Positions 1 to 9,274 of a stretch of DNA of 47,114 bases are shown one piece after another. Origin of the DNA: Bradyrhizobium diazoefficiens (lineage in GTDB: Bacteria > Pseudomonadota > Alphaproteobacteria > Rhizobiales > Xanthobacteraceae); NCBI RefSeq assembly GCF_018131015.1, contig NZ_JAFCJJ010000040.1:1-47114 (forward strand), read 5' to 3'. Positions within the stretch are counted from its first letter, which is position 1; every line of letters starts with the position of its first letter. Below the pieces are notes generated by a model, which was given only the letters and a program-made list of their open reading frames with translations, did not search any database and had not been told where the DNA came from. Made by a program: the position numbers and the translations under genes.

Positions 1-1153
1 CGGCGTCGCGCTCGGCCTTCGCCACGGCCTGCAGCTTGAACTCCTCGACCGCGCCGGCCATCTCGCCGATCTCGTCCCTGCGGCCGAGGCCCGGCAGCAC
101 CACGTCGAAATTGCCCGAGGCGAGCTCGCGCATCGCCTTGCACATCGCGATCATCGGACGCGAAATGCCGGTGCCGAGCAGGAAGGCCAGCACGATGCCG
201 AGCAGCGTGCCGCCGACGGCCAGCATCAGCACCAGCTGCTCGGTCTGCCCGATGGTGGCCGCCGATTCCGAATCCAGCCGCTGCTGCTCCGCGACGAGGT
301 CTACCTTCATGGCGGTGGCGCCCTGGAGGATGGCGCCCGCCGAGCCGCTCATCTCGGTGACGAGGTCCTCGACCAGCCTGGCGTTCGCAATCAGCTTTTC
401 CAGCGACCCGCGATAGGCACCGAGCAGGTCCCTCGCCTCCTTCAATCCGGCGACGATCTTGTCGTCCATGGAATAGACGGCGCCCAGCGAGTTCTCGACG
501 AATTTCAGCCGCGCCAGCGCGCTGGTGGCAATCGCCTGGTCGGACGTCAGCACGAAATTGGTCGCCGCCGCGCTCGCGGTCTGGAACTGGGCGTTGACCT
601 GCTTGGTGCCGAACTCGATCGACTGCGCCTCGGCGTCGGAGGCGTTGTTGCCGATGTCGTCGAGCTTGTATTTGAGGAGATTGGCGTTGCGCTGGAGCTG
701 GTTCTGCACCAGCAGCGCGCTGTCGCGCTTGGCCTGCAACACCTTGGCGAAGGTCGCGGCGAAGTTCGAAAACTCCTTGGCGAGCTTGTTAAGACCCTCC
801 AGCCGCGCCGGCGTCGTGGTGCCCTTGATCGCCTGGTCGATCGCGCCCTTCAGGCTGGCCTCGGCGTCCAGCGCCGTCTTGGCGTCGTCCTCCTTGCCGG
901 TGACGACGAAATATCTGACGGCCGAACGGTAGGCGAGCAGCTCGCGGTCGATGTTGCGGGCAAGATCGGCCTCCGAGACGCTGGTGCGGTAGGACCCGAC
1001 GCCGGAGGAGACCCGCTCGAAGCCGAAATAGGCGAACGCCATGCTGCCGGCGGAGATCACCAGCACCGCCGCAAAGCCGAGGATGATCTTGGCGCGAAAC
1101 CTGAGGGTGGGAAATATTGTGCGCTTGGACGACGACGCGATACGCCCGGACAT
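1..1153 (-). CDS. Methyl-accepting chemotaxis protein, partial (C-terminus beyond the window)
   Basis: Reading leftward, the protein starts with a short basic segment and a membrane helix (around FAAVLVISAGSMAFAYFGF). A long helical periplasmic sensor of about 250 residues follows, then a second hydrophobic helix (LVLMLAVGGTLLGIVLAFLL) and a HAMP-like segment (ISRPMIAMCKAMRELASGNF). The reading frame leaves the window at base 1, so the methyl-accepting signalling domain is not seen. This layout is that of a transmembrane chemoreceptor that would pass ligand signals to CheA/CheW. I chose the ATG at 1153 because a G-rich ribosome binding site lies just upstream; an in-frame ATG at 1165 is possible. 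No che genes are visible, so this may be an orphan receptor. The ligand cannot be inferred. Confidence 0.85.
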   Translation of the reverse strand, partial: MSGRIASSSKRTIFPTLRFRAKIILGFAAVLVISAGSMAFAYFGFERVSSGVGSYRTSVSEADLARNIDRELLAYRSAVRYFVVTGKEDDAKTALDAEASLKGAIDQAIKGTTTPARLEGLNKLAKEFSNFAATFAKVLQAKRDSALLVQNQLQRNANLLKYKLDDIGNNASDAEAQSIEFGTKQVNAQFQTASAAATNFVLTSDQAIATSALARLKFVENSLGAVYSMDDKIVAGLKEARDLLGAYRGSLEKLIANARLVEDLVTEMSGSAGAILQGATAMKVDLVAEQQRLDSESAATIGQTEQLVLMLAVGGTLLGIVLAFLLGTGISRPMIAMCKAMRELASGNFDVVLPGLGRRDEIGEMAGAVEEFKLQAVAKAERDA

Positions 1154-1180
1154 TCCAACCCCCATTTTCTATTTCAGCCG

Positions 1181-1214
1181 TCATCCGGGGGTGCCCGCCC
1201 CCAGACCCGGATGA
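1181..1214. promoter_or_regulatory. Inverted repeat in the leader of the chemoreceptor gene
   Basis: A perfect 9-bp inverted repeat (TCATCCGGG at 1181-1189 and CCCGGATGA at 1206-1214) encloses a G/C-rich inner segment that can also pair. It sits about 16-28 bases before the chemoreceptor start, in the 304-bp gap between that gene and coxS. It could be a structured mRNA leader or an operator. Nothing else in the 1166-1469 gap is clear to me apart from the coxS ribosome binding site. Confidence 0.4.
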
Positions 1215-1469
1215 GTAAAACTACGGCAGAATCGATAAGGGGCGGTAAATTCCGGCATCGGCCACCGACCGACCTGACGGGAAGATCTGGCATCGCACGC
1301 CGTGCCGGCTGTCCTGCCCGGCGGCGGCCTGACGTGTCCGCGCAAGTCATTGCGGCCACGTCCGGATCGATGACTTTTCGATGACCGGGCGACCAAAATC
1401 CTAGTTGCAAAGTCCGGGGCCGCTGTCTCTAATTGGAAACAATCAAAATCAATCCGGGGAGGATTTTCC

Positions 1470-1955
1470 GTGTCTACAGTCAAACTGACGGTGAACGGCA
1501 AGGCCGTTGCCGTCGACGTCGAGGACCGCACCCTGCTGGTCCATCTCCTGCGCGACCACCTCAACCTCACCGGAACCCATGTCGGCTGCGACACCAGCCA
1601 ATGCGGCGCCTGCGTCGTGCATGTGGACGGCAAGGCGGTGAAATCCTGCACCATGCTGGCGGGCGAAGCCGCCGGCACCAGCGTCACCACGATCGAAGGC
1701 ATCGCCAAGGGCGACGAGCTGCATCCGATGCAGGCCGCCTTCCGCGACAATCACGGCCTGCAGTGCGGCTATTGCACGCCGGGCATGATCATGTCGGCGA
1801 TCGACATCGTGCATCGCTACGGTGGCCAGCTCGACGAGCCCACCGTGCGCCAGGAGCTCGAAGGCAACATCTGCCGCTGCACGGGCTATCACAACATCGT
1901 CAAGGCCGTGCTGGATGCGGCCGGGCGCATGAAAGTCTCGCAGGCGGCCGAATAA
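1470..1955 (+). CDS. coxS: Molybdenum hydroxylase small subunit, (2Fe-2S) protein (CoxS type)
   Basis: This 161-residue protein carries two [2Fe-2S] clusters and passes electrons from the molybdenum site of the large subunit to FAD in the medium subunit. The plant-ferredoxin-like cluster is held by C40, C45, C48 and C60 (CDTSQCGAC pattern). The helical C-terminal domain carries the second set, C99 and C102 (CGYCTPGM) with C135 and C137 (CRCTGYHN). The length is usual for the family. The start is a GTG with a strong GGGGAGGA site six bases upstream. It is the first gene of a small-large-medium operon, the order reported for form II cox clusters. The family includes CO dehydrogenases, xanthine dehydrogenases and other aldehyde or purine oxidases, so the substrate is not fixed by this subunit. 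Confidence 0.93.
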   Translation: MSTVKLTVNGKAVAVDVEDRTLLVHLLRDHLNLTGTHVGCDTSQCGACVVHVDGKAVKSCTMLAGEAAGTSVTTIEGIAKGDELHPMQAAFRDNHGLQCGYCTPGMIMSAIDIVHRYGGQLDEPTVRQELEGNICRCTGYHNIVKAVLDAAGRMKVSQAAE

Positions 1956-2042
1956 GGCGGCCCGCCTCGAACCAACAAGATCACCGCCGCCGCTTTCGAT
2001 GGACAGCGCGGCCAGGCAATTTCCGGTCGGGAGGACCAGACG

Positions 2043-4385
<2,343 letters not shown>

Positions 4386-4400
4386 GAGGGAGGAACGAAG

Positions 4401-5201
4401 ATGTACCAGACCACCTATCATCGCGCCTCCTCGGTCGACGAGGCCGCCAGCCTGTTCGGCAAGAGCAGCGAGGCAAAATTCCTCGCCGGCGGCCAGACGC
4501 TGCTGCCGGTCATGAAGCAGCGCCTCGCCAGCCCCTCCGACGTGATCGACCTCGGCAAGATCAGGGAGCTGCAGGGCGTCGAACTGTCGGGCGATACGCT
4601 GACCATCAAGGCGGCCACGACCTATCACGACATCATGCAGAATGCCGACGTGAAGAAGGCGATCCCCGCGATCGTCCATCTCACCTCGGTGCTCGGCGAT
4701 CCCGCCGTGCGCTACCGCGGCACGATCGGCGGCTCGATCGCCAACAACGATCCGGCCGCGGATTATCCCGCCGCGCTGCTCGCGCTCGGCGCCACCGTGA
4801 AGACCAACAAGCGGTCGATCGCGGCCGACGACTTCTTCAAGGGCCTGTTCACGACGGCGCTCGAGGACGGCGAGATCATCACCGCGATTTCGTTCCCGGT
4901 TCCGGCTAAAGCGGGCTACGAAAAAATGCGACACCCCGCCTCGCGCTTCGCGTTGACCGGCGTGTTCGTTGCCCAGACCAAGGCGGGTGAGGTCCGCGTC
5001 GCCGCCACGGGCGCCTCGCAAAGCGGCGTGATGCGGGTGGGCGCGATTGAAGCGGCATTGAAGTCGAACTGGTCGCCGTCGGCGATCGACAATGTCAGCA
5101 TTTCCGCGAACGGATTGCTGGCCGACATCCACGGCACGGCCGAGTACCGCGCCAACCTGGTCAAGGTGTTGGCGCAGCGTGCGGTGGCCGCCGCTGGCTG
5201 A
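4401..5201 (+). CDS. coxM: Molybdenum hydroxylase medium subunit, FAD-binding (CoxM type)
   Basis: This 266-residue flavoprotein subunit takes electrons from the iron-sulfur subunit onto FAD and hands them to the respiratory chain or another acceptor. Both FAD-binding motifs are present: AGGQTLLP near residue 29 and TIGGSIANNDPAADYP near residue 110. The C-terminal CO-dehydrogenase flavoprotein domain follows (ASRFALTGVF onward). The start has a GGAGGAACGA ribosome binding site. It is the last gene of the coxSLM operon, which ends with a strong intrinsic terminator about 40 bases downstream. Confidence 0.92.
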   Translation: MYQTTYHRASSVDEAASLFGKSSEAKFLAGGQTLLPVMKQRLASPSDVIDLGKIRELQGVELSGDTLTIKAATTYHDIMQNADVKKAIPAIVHLTSVLGDPAVRYRGTIGGSIANNDPAADYPAALLALGATVKTNKRSIAADDFFKGLFTTALEDGEIITAISFPVPAKAGYEKMRHPASRFALTGVFVAQTKAGEVRVAATGASQSGVMRVGAIEAALKSNWSPSAIDNVSISANGLLADIHGTAEYRANLVKVLAQRAVAAAG

Positions 5202-5238
5202 GGCGCGACGCGCTTTAGCGCCTCAACACAAATCTTCC

Positions 5239-5269
5239 GCGGCGCGCAGCAATGCGCGCCGCTTTTGTT
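5239..5269 (+). terminator. Intrinsic terminator of the cox operon
   Basis: A perfect 10-bp stem (GCGGCGCGCA at 5239-5248, TGCGCGCCGC at 5253-5262) closes on a GCAA tetraloop of the stable GNRA type. It is followed directly by TTTTGTT. It lies 37 bases after the coxM stop and is the clearest Rho-independent terminator in the window. Confidence 0.85.
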
Positions 5270-5319
5270 ATGTGCCCATGCATGAAAAACGCTTGCCTCG
5301 CTGCCGTGAAGGCGAGAAA

Positions 5320-5339
5320 AGTTAATCAACCAATTAACT
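5320..5339. promoter_or_regulatory. 20-bp palindrome upstream of the CaiB/BaiF gene, candidate operator
   Basis: AGTTAAT and ATTAACT are perfect 7-bp arms separated by CAACCA. The site is AT-rich in a GC-rich neighbourhood and lies 73 bases upstream of the GTG start at 5412, after the cox terminator. This fits a dimeric repressor or activator site for the CaiB gene. No regulator gene is adjacent, so the binding protein is unknown. Confidence 0.5.
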
Positions 5340-5411
5340 CGCCCCGCCGAAAAAAGTCCGAGGCGCTTGCCGGATCAACGGCACGCGGCCACGCCCCGAG
5401 GAAACAGCAAC

Positions 5412-6518
5412 GTGCTCGATAAGCCAGCCCAAGACTCGTCCGTCCGCACCTCCGGCCCGCTCGCCGGCTTCCGCATCGTCGAATTCGCCGGCATCGGCCC
5501 CGGGCCGTTCGCCTGCATGCTGCTGGCTGACATGGGCGCCGAGGTGGTGACGCTCGACCGCGTCGGCGCGGGCAAGAACATGAAGTCGGTCGCGGGCCGC
5601 GGCCGCAAGGTCGTCGAGCTCGACCTCAAGGACAAGGCCGCGGTGTCCCAGGTGCTCGACCTGCTTGCCGGCGCCGACGCGCTGATCGAGGGTTTTCGGC
5701 CGGGCGTGATGGAGCGGCTGGGCCTAGGTCCCGACATCGTGCTCGCGCGAAATCCCAGGCTGGTTTACGGCCGCATGACCGGCTGGGGCCAGGAAGGCCC
5801 GCTCGCCAACGCCGCCGGCCATGACATCAACTACATCTCCATCACCGGCGCACTGGCCGCGATCGGCTCAAGGGAAGCGCCGATGCCGCCGCTCAACCTT
5901 GTCGGCGATTTCGGCGGCGGCGCGCTCTATCTCGTCGTCGGCGTGCTTGCCGCGCTGCTGGAAGCGCAAAAGTCCGGCAAGGGCCAGGTGGTCGACACCG
6001 CAATGTGCGACGGCGCCGCCTCGCTGATGTCGATGTTCTTCGACATGGCCGCCATCGGCCGCTGGACCGAAGGCCGCGACCAGAACCTGCTCGACGGCGG
6101 CGCGCATTTTTACGGCGTCTACGAATGCGCCTGCGGCAACTTCGTCTCGATCGGCTCGATCGAGCCGCAGTTCTATGCCCTGCTGCGCCAGCATGCCGGG
6201 CTGACCGATGCCGATTTCGACGCCCAGATGGATCGCAAGGCCTGGCCCGCGCTGAAGCAGAAGCTGAAGGCCGTCTTCAAGAGCAAGACGCGCGAGGACT
6301 GGTGCAAGATCATGGAAGGCACCGACATCTGCTTCGCCCCGATCCTGACCATGTCGGAGGCGCCGAAGCACCCGCACATGGCCGCGCGAAAAGTGTTCGT
6401 GGAACGCCACGGCGTGACCCAGCCGGCGCCCGCCCCGCGCTTCTCGCGCACGCCGTCTTCGATCCGCGAGCCGGAGAAGGCCGATATCGGCCAGCTCGCC
6501 AGCGCGTGGAAGCGGTAG
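5412..6518 (+). CDS. CaiB/BaiF CoA-transferase family protein, alpha-methylacyl-CoA racemase type
   Basis: This 368-residue protein likely interconverts (2R)- and (2S)-2-methylacyl-CoA esters, a step needed to degrade branched-chain or isoprenoid fatty acids. The N-terminal FAGIGPGPFACMLLADMGAE segment is characteristic of the racemase branch. The catalytic pair appears as GHDINYI (H137, D138) and DFGGG (D166), matching the His/Asp arrangement known from mycobacterial methylacyl-CoA racemase. The start was set at GTG 5412 because GAGGAAA lies eight bases upstream; a TTG at 5367 would add 15 unlikely residues. It sits alone behind a palindromic operator-like site, with a SMI1-type gene following after 7 bp. 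A true CoA-transferase activity cannot be ruled out. Confidence 0.87.
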   Translation: MLDKPAQDSSVRTSGPLAGFRIVEFAGIGPGPFACMLLADMGAEVVTLDRVGAGKNMKSVAGRGRKVVELDLKDKAAVSQVLDLLAGADALIEGFRPGVMERLGLGPDIVLARNPRLVYGRMTGWGQEGPLANAAGHDINYISITGALAAIGSREAPMPPLNLVGDFGGGALYLVVGVLAALLEAQKSGKGQVVDTAMCDGAASLMSMFFDMAAIGRWTEGRDQNLLDGGAHFYGVYECACGNFVSIGSIEPQFYALLRQHAGLTDADFDAQMDRKAWPALKQKLKAVFKSKTREDWCKIMEGTDICFAPILTMSEAPKHPHMAARKVFVERHGVTQPAPAPRFSRTPSSIREPEKADIGQLASAWKR

Positions 6519-6525
6519 GACATCA

Positions 6526-6975
6526 ATGCGCCAGCTGGATTGGCTCGATCCAGGACACGAGATTGATGCTTCGCTGATTGATGAAGCCCAACAGGCGTTC
6601 GGGGTGGAGTTTCCCCGCGACTATATCGATCTCGTTCGGCAGCATGACGACGCGAGCAATCCGAGGGAGTCGTCCTTCGCGCTGGTGACGAACCAGGGCC
6701 GCAGGATCGGGAGTAATTTTGGCGCCCTGATCAGCCTCCGGAACGGGGAGATCTACACGACCATTCGAGATCTGGGAGAGCAGTTGCCCGGCCGCGTCAT
6801 TCCATTCGCCCTGACCGGCCACGGCGATTACATCTGTTTCGACTACCGACGCGGCAGGGCCAATCCCGCCGTCGTCTACTACTCGCACGAAGCGCGCACC
6901 GAAGAGGCCATCAGCCCGTTGACGACCAGCCTCTCGGCGTTCCTCGATCTTCTCTACGTTCCAGCGGACCTGTAG
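6526..6975 (+). CDS. SMI1/KNR4 (SUKH) family protein
   Basis: This 149-residue protein resembles the SMI1/KNR4 or SUKH fold. It has an N-terminal helix pair ending in FGVEFPRDYIDLVRQHDDAS, a middle strand region (NFGALISLRN), and the characteristic GDYICFDYRR segment near residue 105, followed by a C-terminal helix (LSAFLDLLY). In bacteria this superfamily often acts as immunity proteins against polymorphic nuclease toxins, but stand-alone members of unknown role are common. No toxin gene is visible. It starts 7 bp after the CaiB gene and may be cotranscribed, with only a weak ribosome binding site. Confidence 0.7.
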   Translation: MRQLDWLDPGHEIDASLIDEAQQAFGVEFPRDYIDLVRQHDDASNPRESSFALVTNQGRRIGSNFGALISLRNGEIYTTIRDLGEQLPGRVIPFALTGHGDYICFDYRRGRANPAVVYYSHEARTEEAISPLTTSLSAFLDLLYVPADL

Positions 6976-7052
6976 GCCGGGCTCAAACCAGGTAAGGGCG
7001 GATGTTGGAAACGTGAGCGAAGGCGCGCGAGCGCCGTGCCCACCCTCCAGTT

Positions 7053-8171
7053 TCAGGCCGCCGTATCCACCTTCAGCACGCCGCGGCGGATCTGGTCCTC
7101 CTCGATCGATTCGAACAGGGCCTTGAAGTTGCCCTCGCCGAAGCCGTCATCGCCCTTGCGCTGGATGAACTCGAAGAAGATCGGGCCGATCGCGTTGGCC
7201 GAGAAGATCTGCAGCAGCACTTTGGTCTGGCCGCCGTCGACCACGCCCTCGCCGTCGATCAGGATGCCGTTCCTGTGCAGCCGCGCGACATCCTCGCCAT
7301 GTTGCGGCAAGCGCGCGTCGATCTTCTCGAAATAGGTTGCCGGCGGCGACGGCATGAACGGCAGGCCAGCTTCGCGCAGGCCTTCGATGGTGCGGTGGAT
7401 GTCGCGGCAGCCGCAGGCGATGTGCTGGATGCCCTCGCCGCGATAGGTCTTGAGATATTCCTCGATCTGGCCGGACTCGCCGGCGTCCTCGTTGATCGGA
7501 ATCCGGATCTTGCCGTCCGGGCTGGTCAGCGCGCGCGAGAACAGGCCGGAGGCGCGGCCCTCGATGTCGAAGAAGCGGATCTGGCGGAAGTTGAACAGCT
7601 TTTCGTAGAAGCCGGCCCAGACATCCATGCGGCCGCGATGGACGTTGTGGGTGAGATGGTCGAGATAGAACAGGCCGGCGCCGTTGGGCCGCGGATCGCG
7701 CGCGCCCAGCAACTCGAACTCCGCGTCATAGGCCGAGCCCTTCGCGCCATAGCGGTCGACCAGATAAAGCAGGCTGCCGCCGATGCCCTTGATCGCGGGC
7801 ACGTCGAGCGTCCTCTGCGCTGACGACACATCCGCAGGCTCCGCACCGAGCGCGATCGCGCGGTCATAGGCCGCCTTCGCGTCGACCACGCGGAACGCCA
7901 TCGACGGCGCACACGGGCCGTGCGCCGCGACGAAATCGTAGCCGTGGGTGCCGGGCTCCTCGTTGACGAGATAGTTGATGTCGCCCTGGCGATAGACCGT
8001 GATCTTCTTGCTCTTGTGGCGCGCGACGGGCGCAAAACCCATCAGCTTGAACAGGGCGTGCAATTCCTGCGGATGGGGATGCGCATATTCGACGAACTCG
8101 AACCCGTCGGTGCCCATTGGATTGTCGGCGCTGATCGTGGCTGGCGGCGCATCATGCGGAAACGGACCCAT
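7053..8171 (-). CDS. hpd: 4-hydroxyphenylpyruvate dioxygenase
   Basis: This 372-residue non-heme iron enzyme converts 4-hydroxyphenylpyruvate and O2 to homogentisate and CO2, the committed step of tyrosine breakdown. Two vicinal-oxygen-chelate halves are visible. The C-terminal half carries the iron ligands H172 (LDHLTHNV), H250 (GIQHIAC) and E334 (IFFEFIQRKGDDGFGEGNF). The latter stretch is the C-terminal signature of true HPPD rather than hydroxymandelate synthase. The ATG at 8171 has GGGAGAGCC upstream and was preferred to a TTG at 8186. It is divergent from an Lrp/AsnC gene, with possible operator repeats between them. The downstream enzymes HmgA and FahA are encoded nearby. Confidence 0.95.
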   Translation of the reverse strand: MGPFPHDAPPATISADNPMGTDGFEFVEYAHPHPQELHALFKLMGFAPVARHKSKKITVYRQGDINYLVNEEPGTHGYDFVAAHGPCAPSMAFRVVDAKAAYDRAIALGAEPADVSSAQRTLDVPAIKGIGGSLLYLVDRYGAKGSAYDAEFELLGARDPRPNGAGLFYLDHLTHNVHRGRMDVWAGFYEKLFNFRQIRFFDIEGRASGLFSRALTSPDGKIRIPINEDAGESGQIEEYLKTYRGEGIQHIACGCRDIHRTIEGLREAGLPFMPSPPATYFEKIDARLPQHGEDVARLHRNGILIDGEGVVDGGQTKVLLQIFSANAIGPIFFEFIQRKGDDGFGEGNFKALFESIEEDQIRRGVLKVDTAA

Positions 8172-8230
8172 AGGCGGCTCTCCCAAATTGCTGTTGGTGT
8201 GAATTATCCTTCACCGGACGCGCAATGAGC

Positions 8231-8275
8231 GTGCATATGGGGCGAGAATTGGCTATCGTGTGCACAATCCGTGCA
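8231..8275. promoter_or_regulatory. Candidate Lrp/AsnC operator between hpd and its divergent regulator
   Basis: The 123-bp divergent region holds three GTGCA copies at 8231, 8260 and 8271. The last two form a perfect inverted repeat, TGCAC-AATCC-GTGCA (8261-8275). A 15-bp palindrome with extra half-sites on one strand is the usual pattern for Lrp/AsnC octamer binding. By position the adjacent regulator is the best candidate ligand. Confidence 0.5.
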
Positions 8276-8294
8276 TGAAGCAGGCAAATGACGC

Positions 8295-8774
8295 ATGATA
8301 TCTATTGACGCCTTCGACCTCAGGATCCTCGGCGCGCTTCAGGATGACGGCCGCCTCACCAACCAGGAACTCGCCGACCTCGCGGGCCTCTCCGCCTCGC
8401 AATGCTCGCGGCGGCGGATGCGGCTGGAGGAAGAGAAGGTGATCGCGGGCTATCACGCCGATCTCTCCAGCGAGGCGCTCGGCTTCGGCGTGATCGCCTT
8501 CATCCAGGTGGGGCTCGCGACCCACTCGCCGGACAATTCCAAGCGCTTCCGTGCCCTGGTCAACCGCATCGACGAGATCCAGGAGGCGTATTCGCTGACA
8601 GGCGACGCCGACTACGTGCTCAAGGCCGTGCTGCGCGACCTCAAGGGACTTTCCAGCCTCGTCAACGAGGTGCTGATGCCGCACCAGAGCGTGGCCCATG
8701 TGCGCTCCTCGATCGTGCTGGACAGGCTCAAGGAAAGCTCAAGGCTGCCGCTGAAGGAATTGAAGCCTGGCTGA
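8295..8774 (+). CDS. Lrp/AsnC family transcriptional regulator
   Basis: This 159-residue regulator has the typical order of an N-terminal winged helix-turn-helix (residues 5-55, DLRILGALQDDGRLTNQELA then LAGLSASQCSRRRMRLEEE) and a C-terminal RAM/AsnC ligand-binding domain (GVIAFIQVGL to HVRSSIVLDRLKES). Such proteins sense amino acids or their breakdown products as octamers. Divergent placement next to hpd suggests it controls tyrosine catabolism, probably in response to an aromatic amino acid or keto acid; this is inference from position. An AGCAGG site precedes the ATG. Confidence 0.9.
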   Translation: MISIDAFDLRILGALQDDGRLTNQELADLAGLSASQCSRRRMRLEEEKVIAGYHADLSSEALGFGVIAFIQVGLATHSPDNSKRFRALVNRIDEIQEAYSLTGDADYVLKAVLRDLKGLSSLVNEVLMPHQSVAHVRSSIVLDRLKESSRLPLKELKPG

Positions 8775-8847
8775 AATCGAGGGAACTACGCCATTCGCCC
8801 AGCGCACCCGATCTGCGATGATCCCTGCCAATCCGGGAGATCGAGCC

Positions 8848-9159
8848 ATGGCCCTCCAGCTTCGACCGAACTGCGAATATTGCGACCGTGACCTGCCGCC
8901 CAATGCGATCGAGGCGCGGATCTGCTCCTATGAATGCACATTCTGCGCGGACTGTGTCGAGACAAAGCTCTCCAATGTCTGCCCGAACTGCGGCGGCGGC
9001 TTTGTGCCACGCCCGATCCGCCCCACACAGGAATGGCGGCCGGGCGTGTGCACCAGCAAGCAGGCGCCATCGGACAAGCGCGTGCATCTGAAGTACAGCG
9101 TGGAAGATGTCGCGGCGCATTGCGCGCGGGTGCGCGATGTGCCGGCGGAGAGGCGGTGA
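8848..9159 (+). CDS. DUF1272 domain protein, small Cys-rich zinc-binding type
   Basis: The predicted 103-residue protein begins MALQLRPNCEYCDRDLPPNA, the usual N-terminus of DUF1272 proteins. It has a dense cysteine array (CEYC, CSYECTFCADC, CPNC) that looks like a double zinc-ribbon. The start at 8848 has GGGAGA upstream and was preferred to the longer ATG at 8818, which only adds leader-like residues. The function is unknown. It follows the Lrp gene by 73 bp on the same strand and is followed at once by a long palindromic repeat. The C-terminal 45 residues are not recognisable. Confidence 0.8.
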   Translation: MALQLRPNCEYCDRDLPPNAIEARICSYECTFCADCVETKLSNVCPNCGGGFVPRPIRPTQEWRPGVCTSKQAPSDKRVHLKYSVEDVAAHCARVRDVPAERR

Positions 9160-9160
9160 A

Positions 9161-9259
9161 TTCGTAGGGTGGGCAAAGCGAAGCGTGCCCACCATGCCCC
9201 TACGATCGCCGAGAGGAATGGTGGGCACGGCGCTAACGCGCCTTTGCCCACCCTACGAA
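9161..9259. repeat. 99-bp palindromic intergenic repeat
   Basis: Perfect 18-bp terminal arms (TTCGTAGGGTGGGCAAAG at 9161-9178 and its complement at 9242-9259) enclose a second inverted repeat, GTGCCCACCAT (9185-9195) with ATGGTGGGCAC (9218-9228). It fills the space between the DUF1272 gene and fahA. From memory, GTAGGGTGGGCAAAG elements are frequent in Bradyrhizobium genomes. They generate spurious small ORFs on both strands (MGKAKRAHHAP and VGKGALAPCPP types), which I left out. Confidence 0.88.
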
Positions 9260-9274
9260 ACCTGAATGTGGCGC

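Noticed and set aside
7020..7036. Short GGCGC/GCGCC hairpin between the SMI1 and hpd genes as a terminator
   Set aside because: Only five base pairs and no T-tract on either strand.
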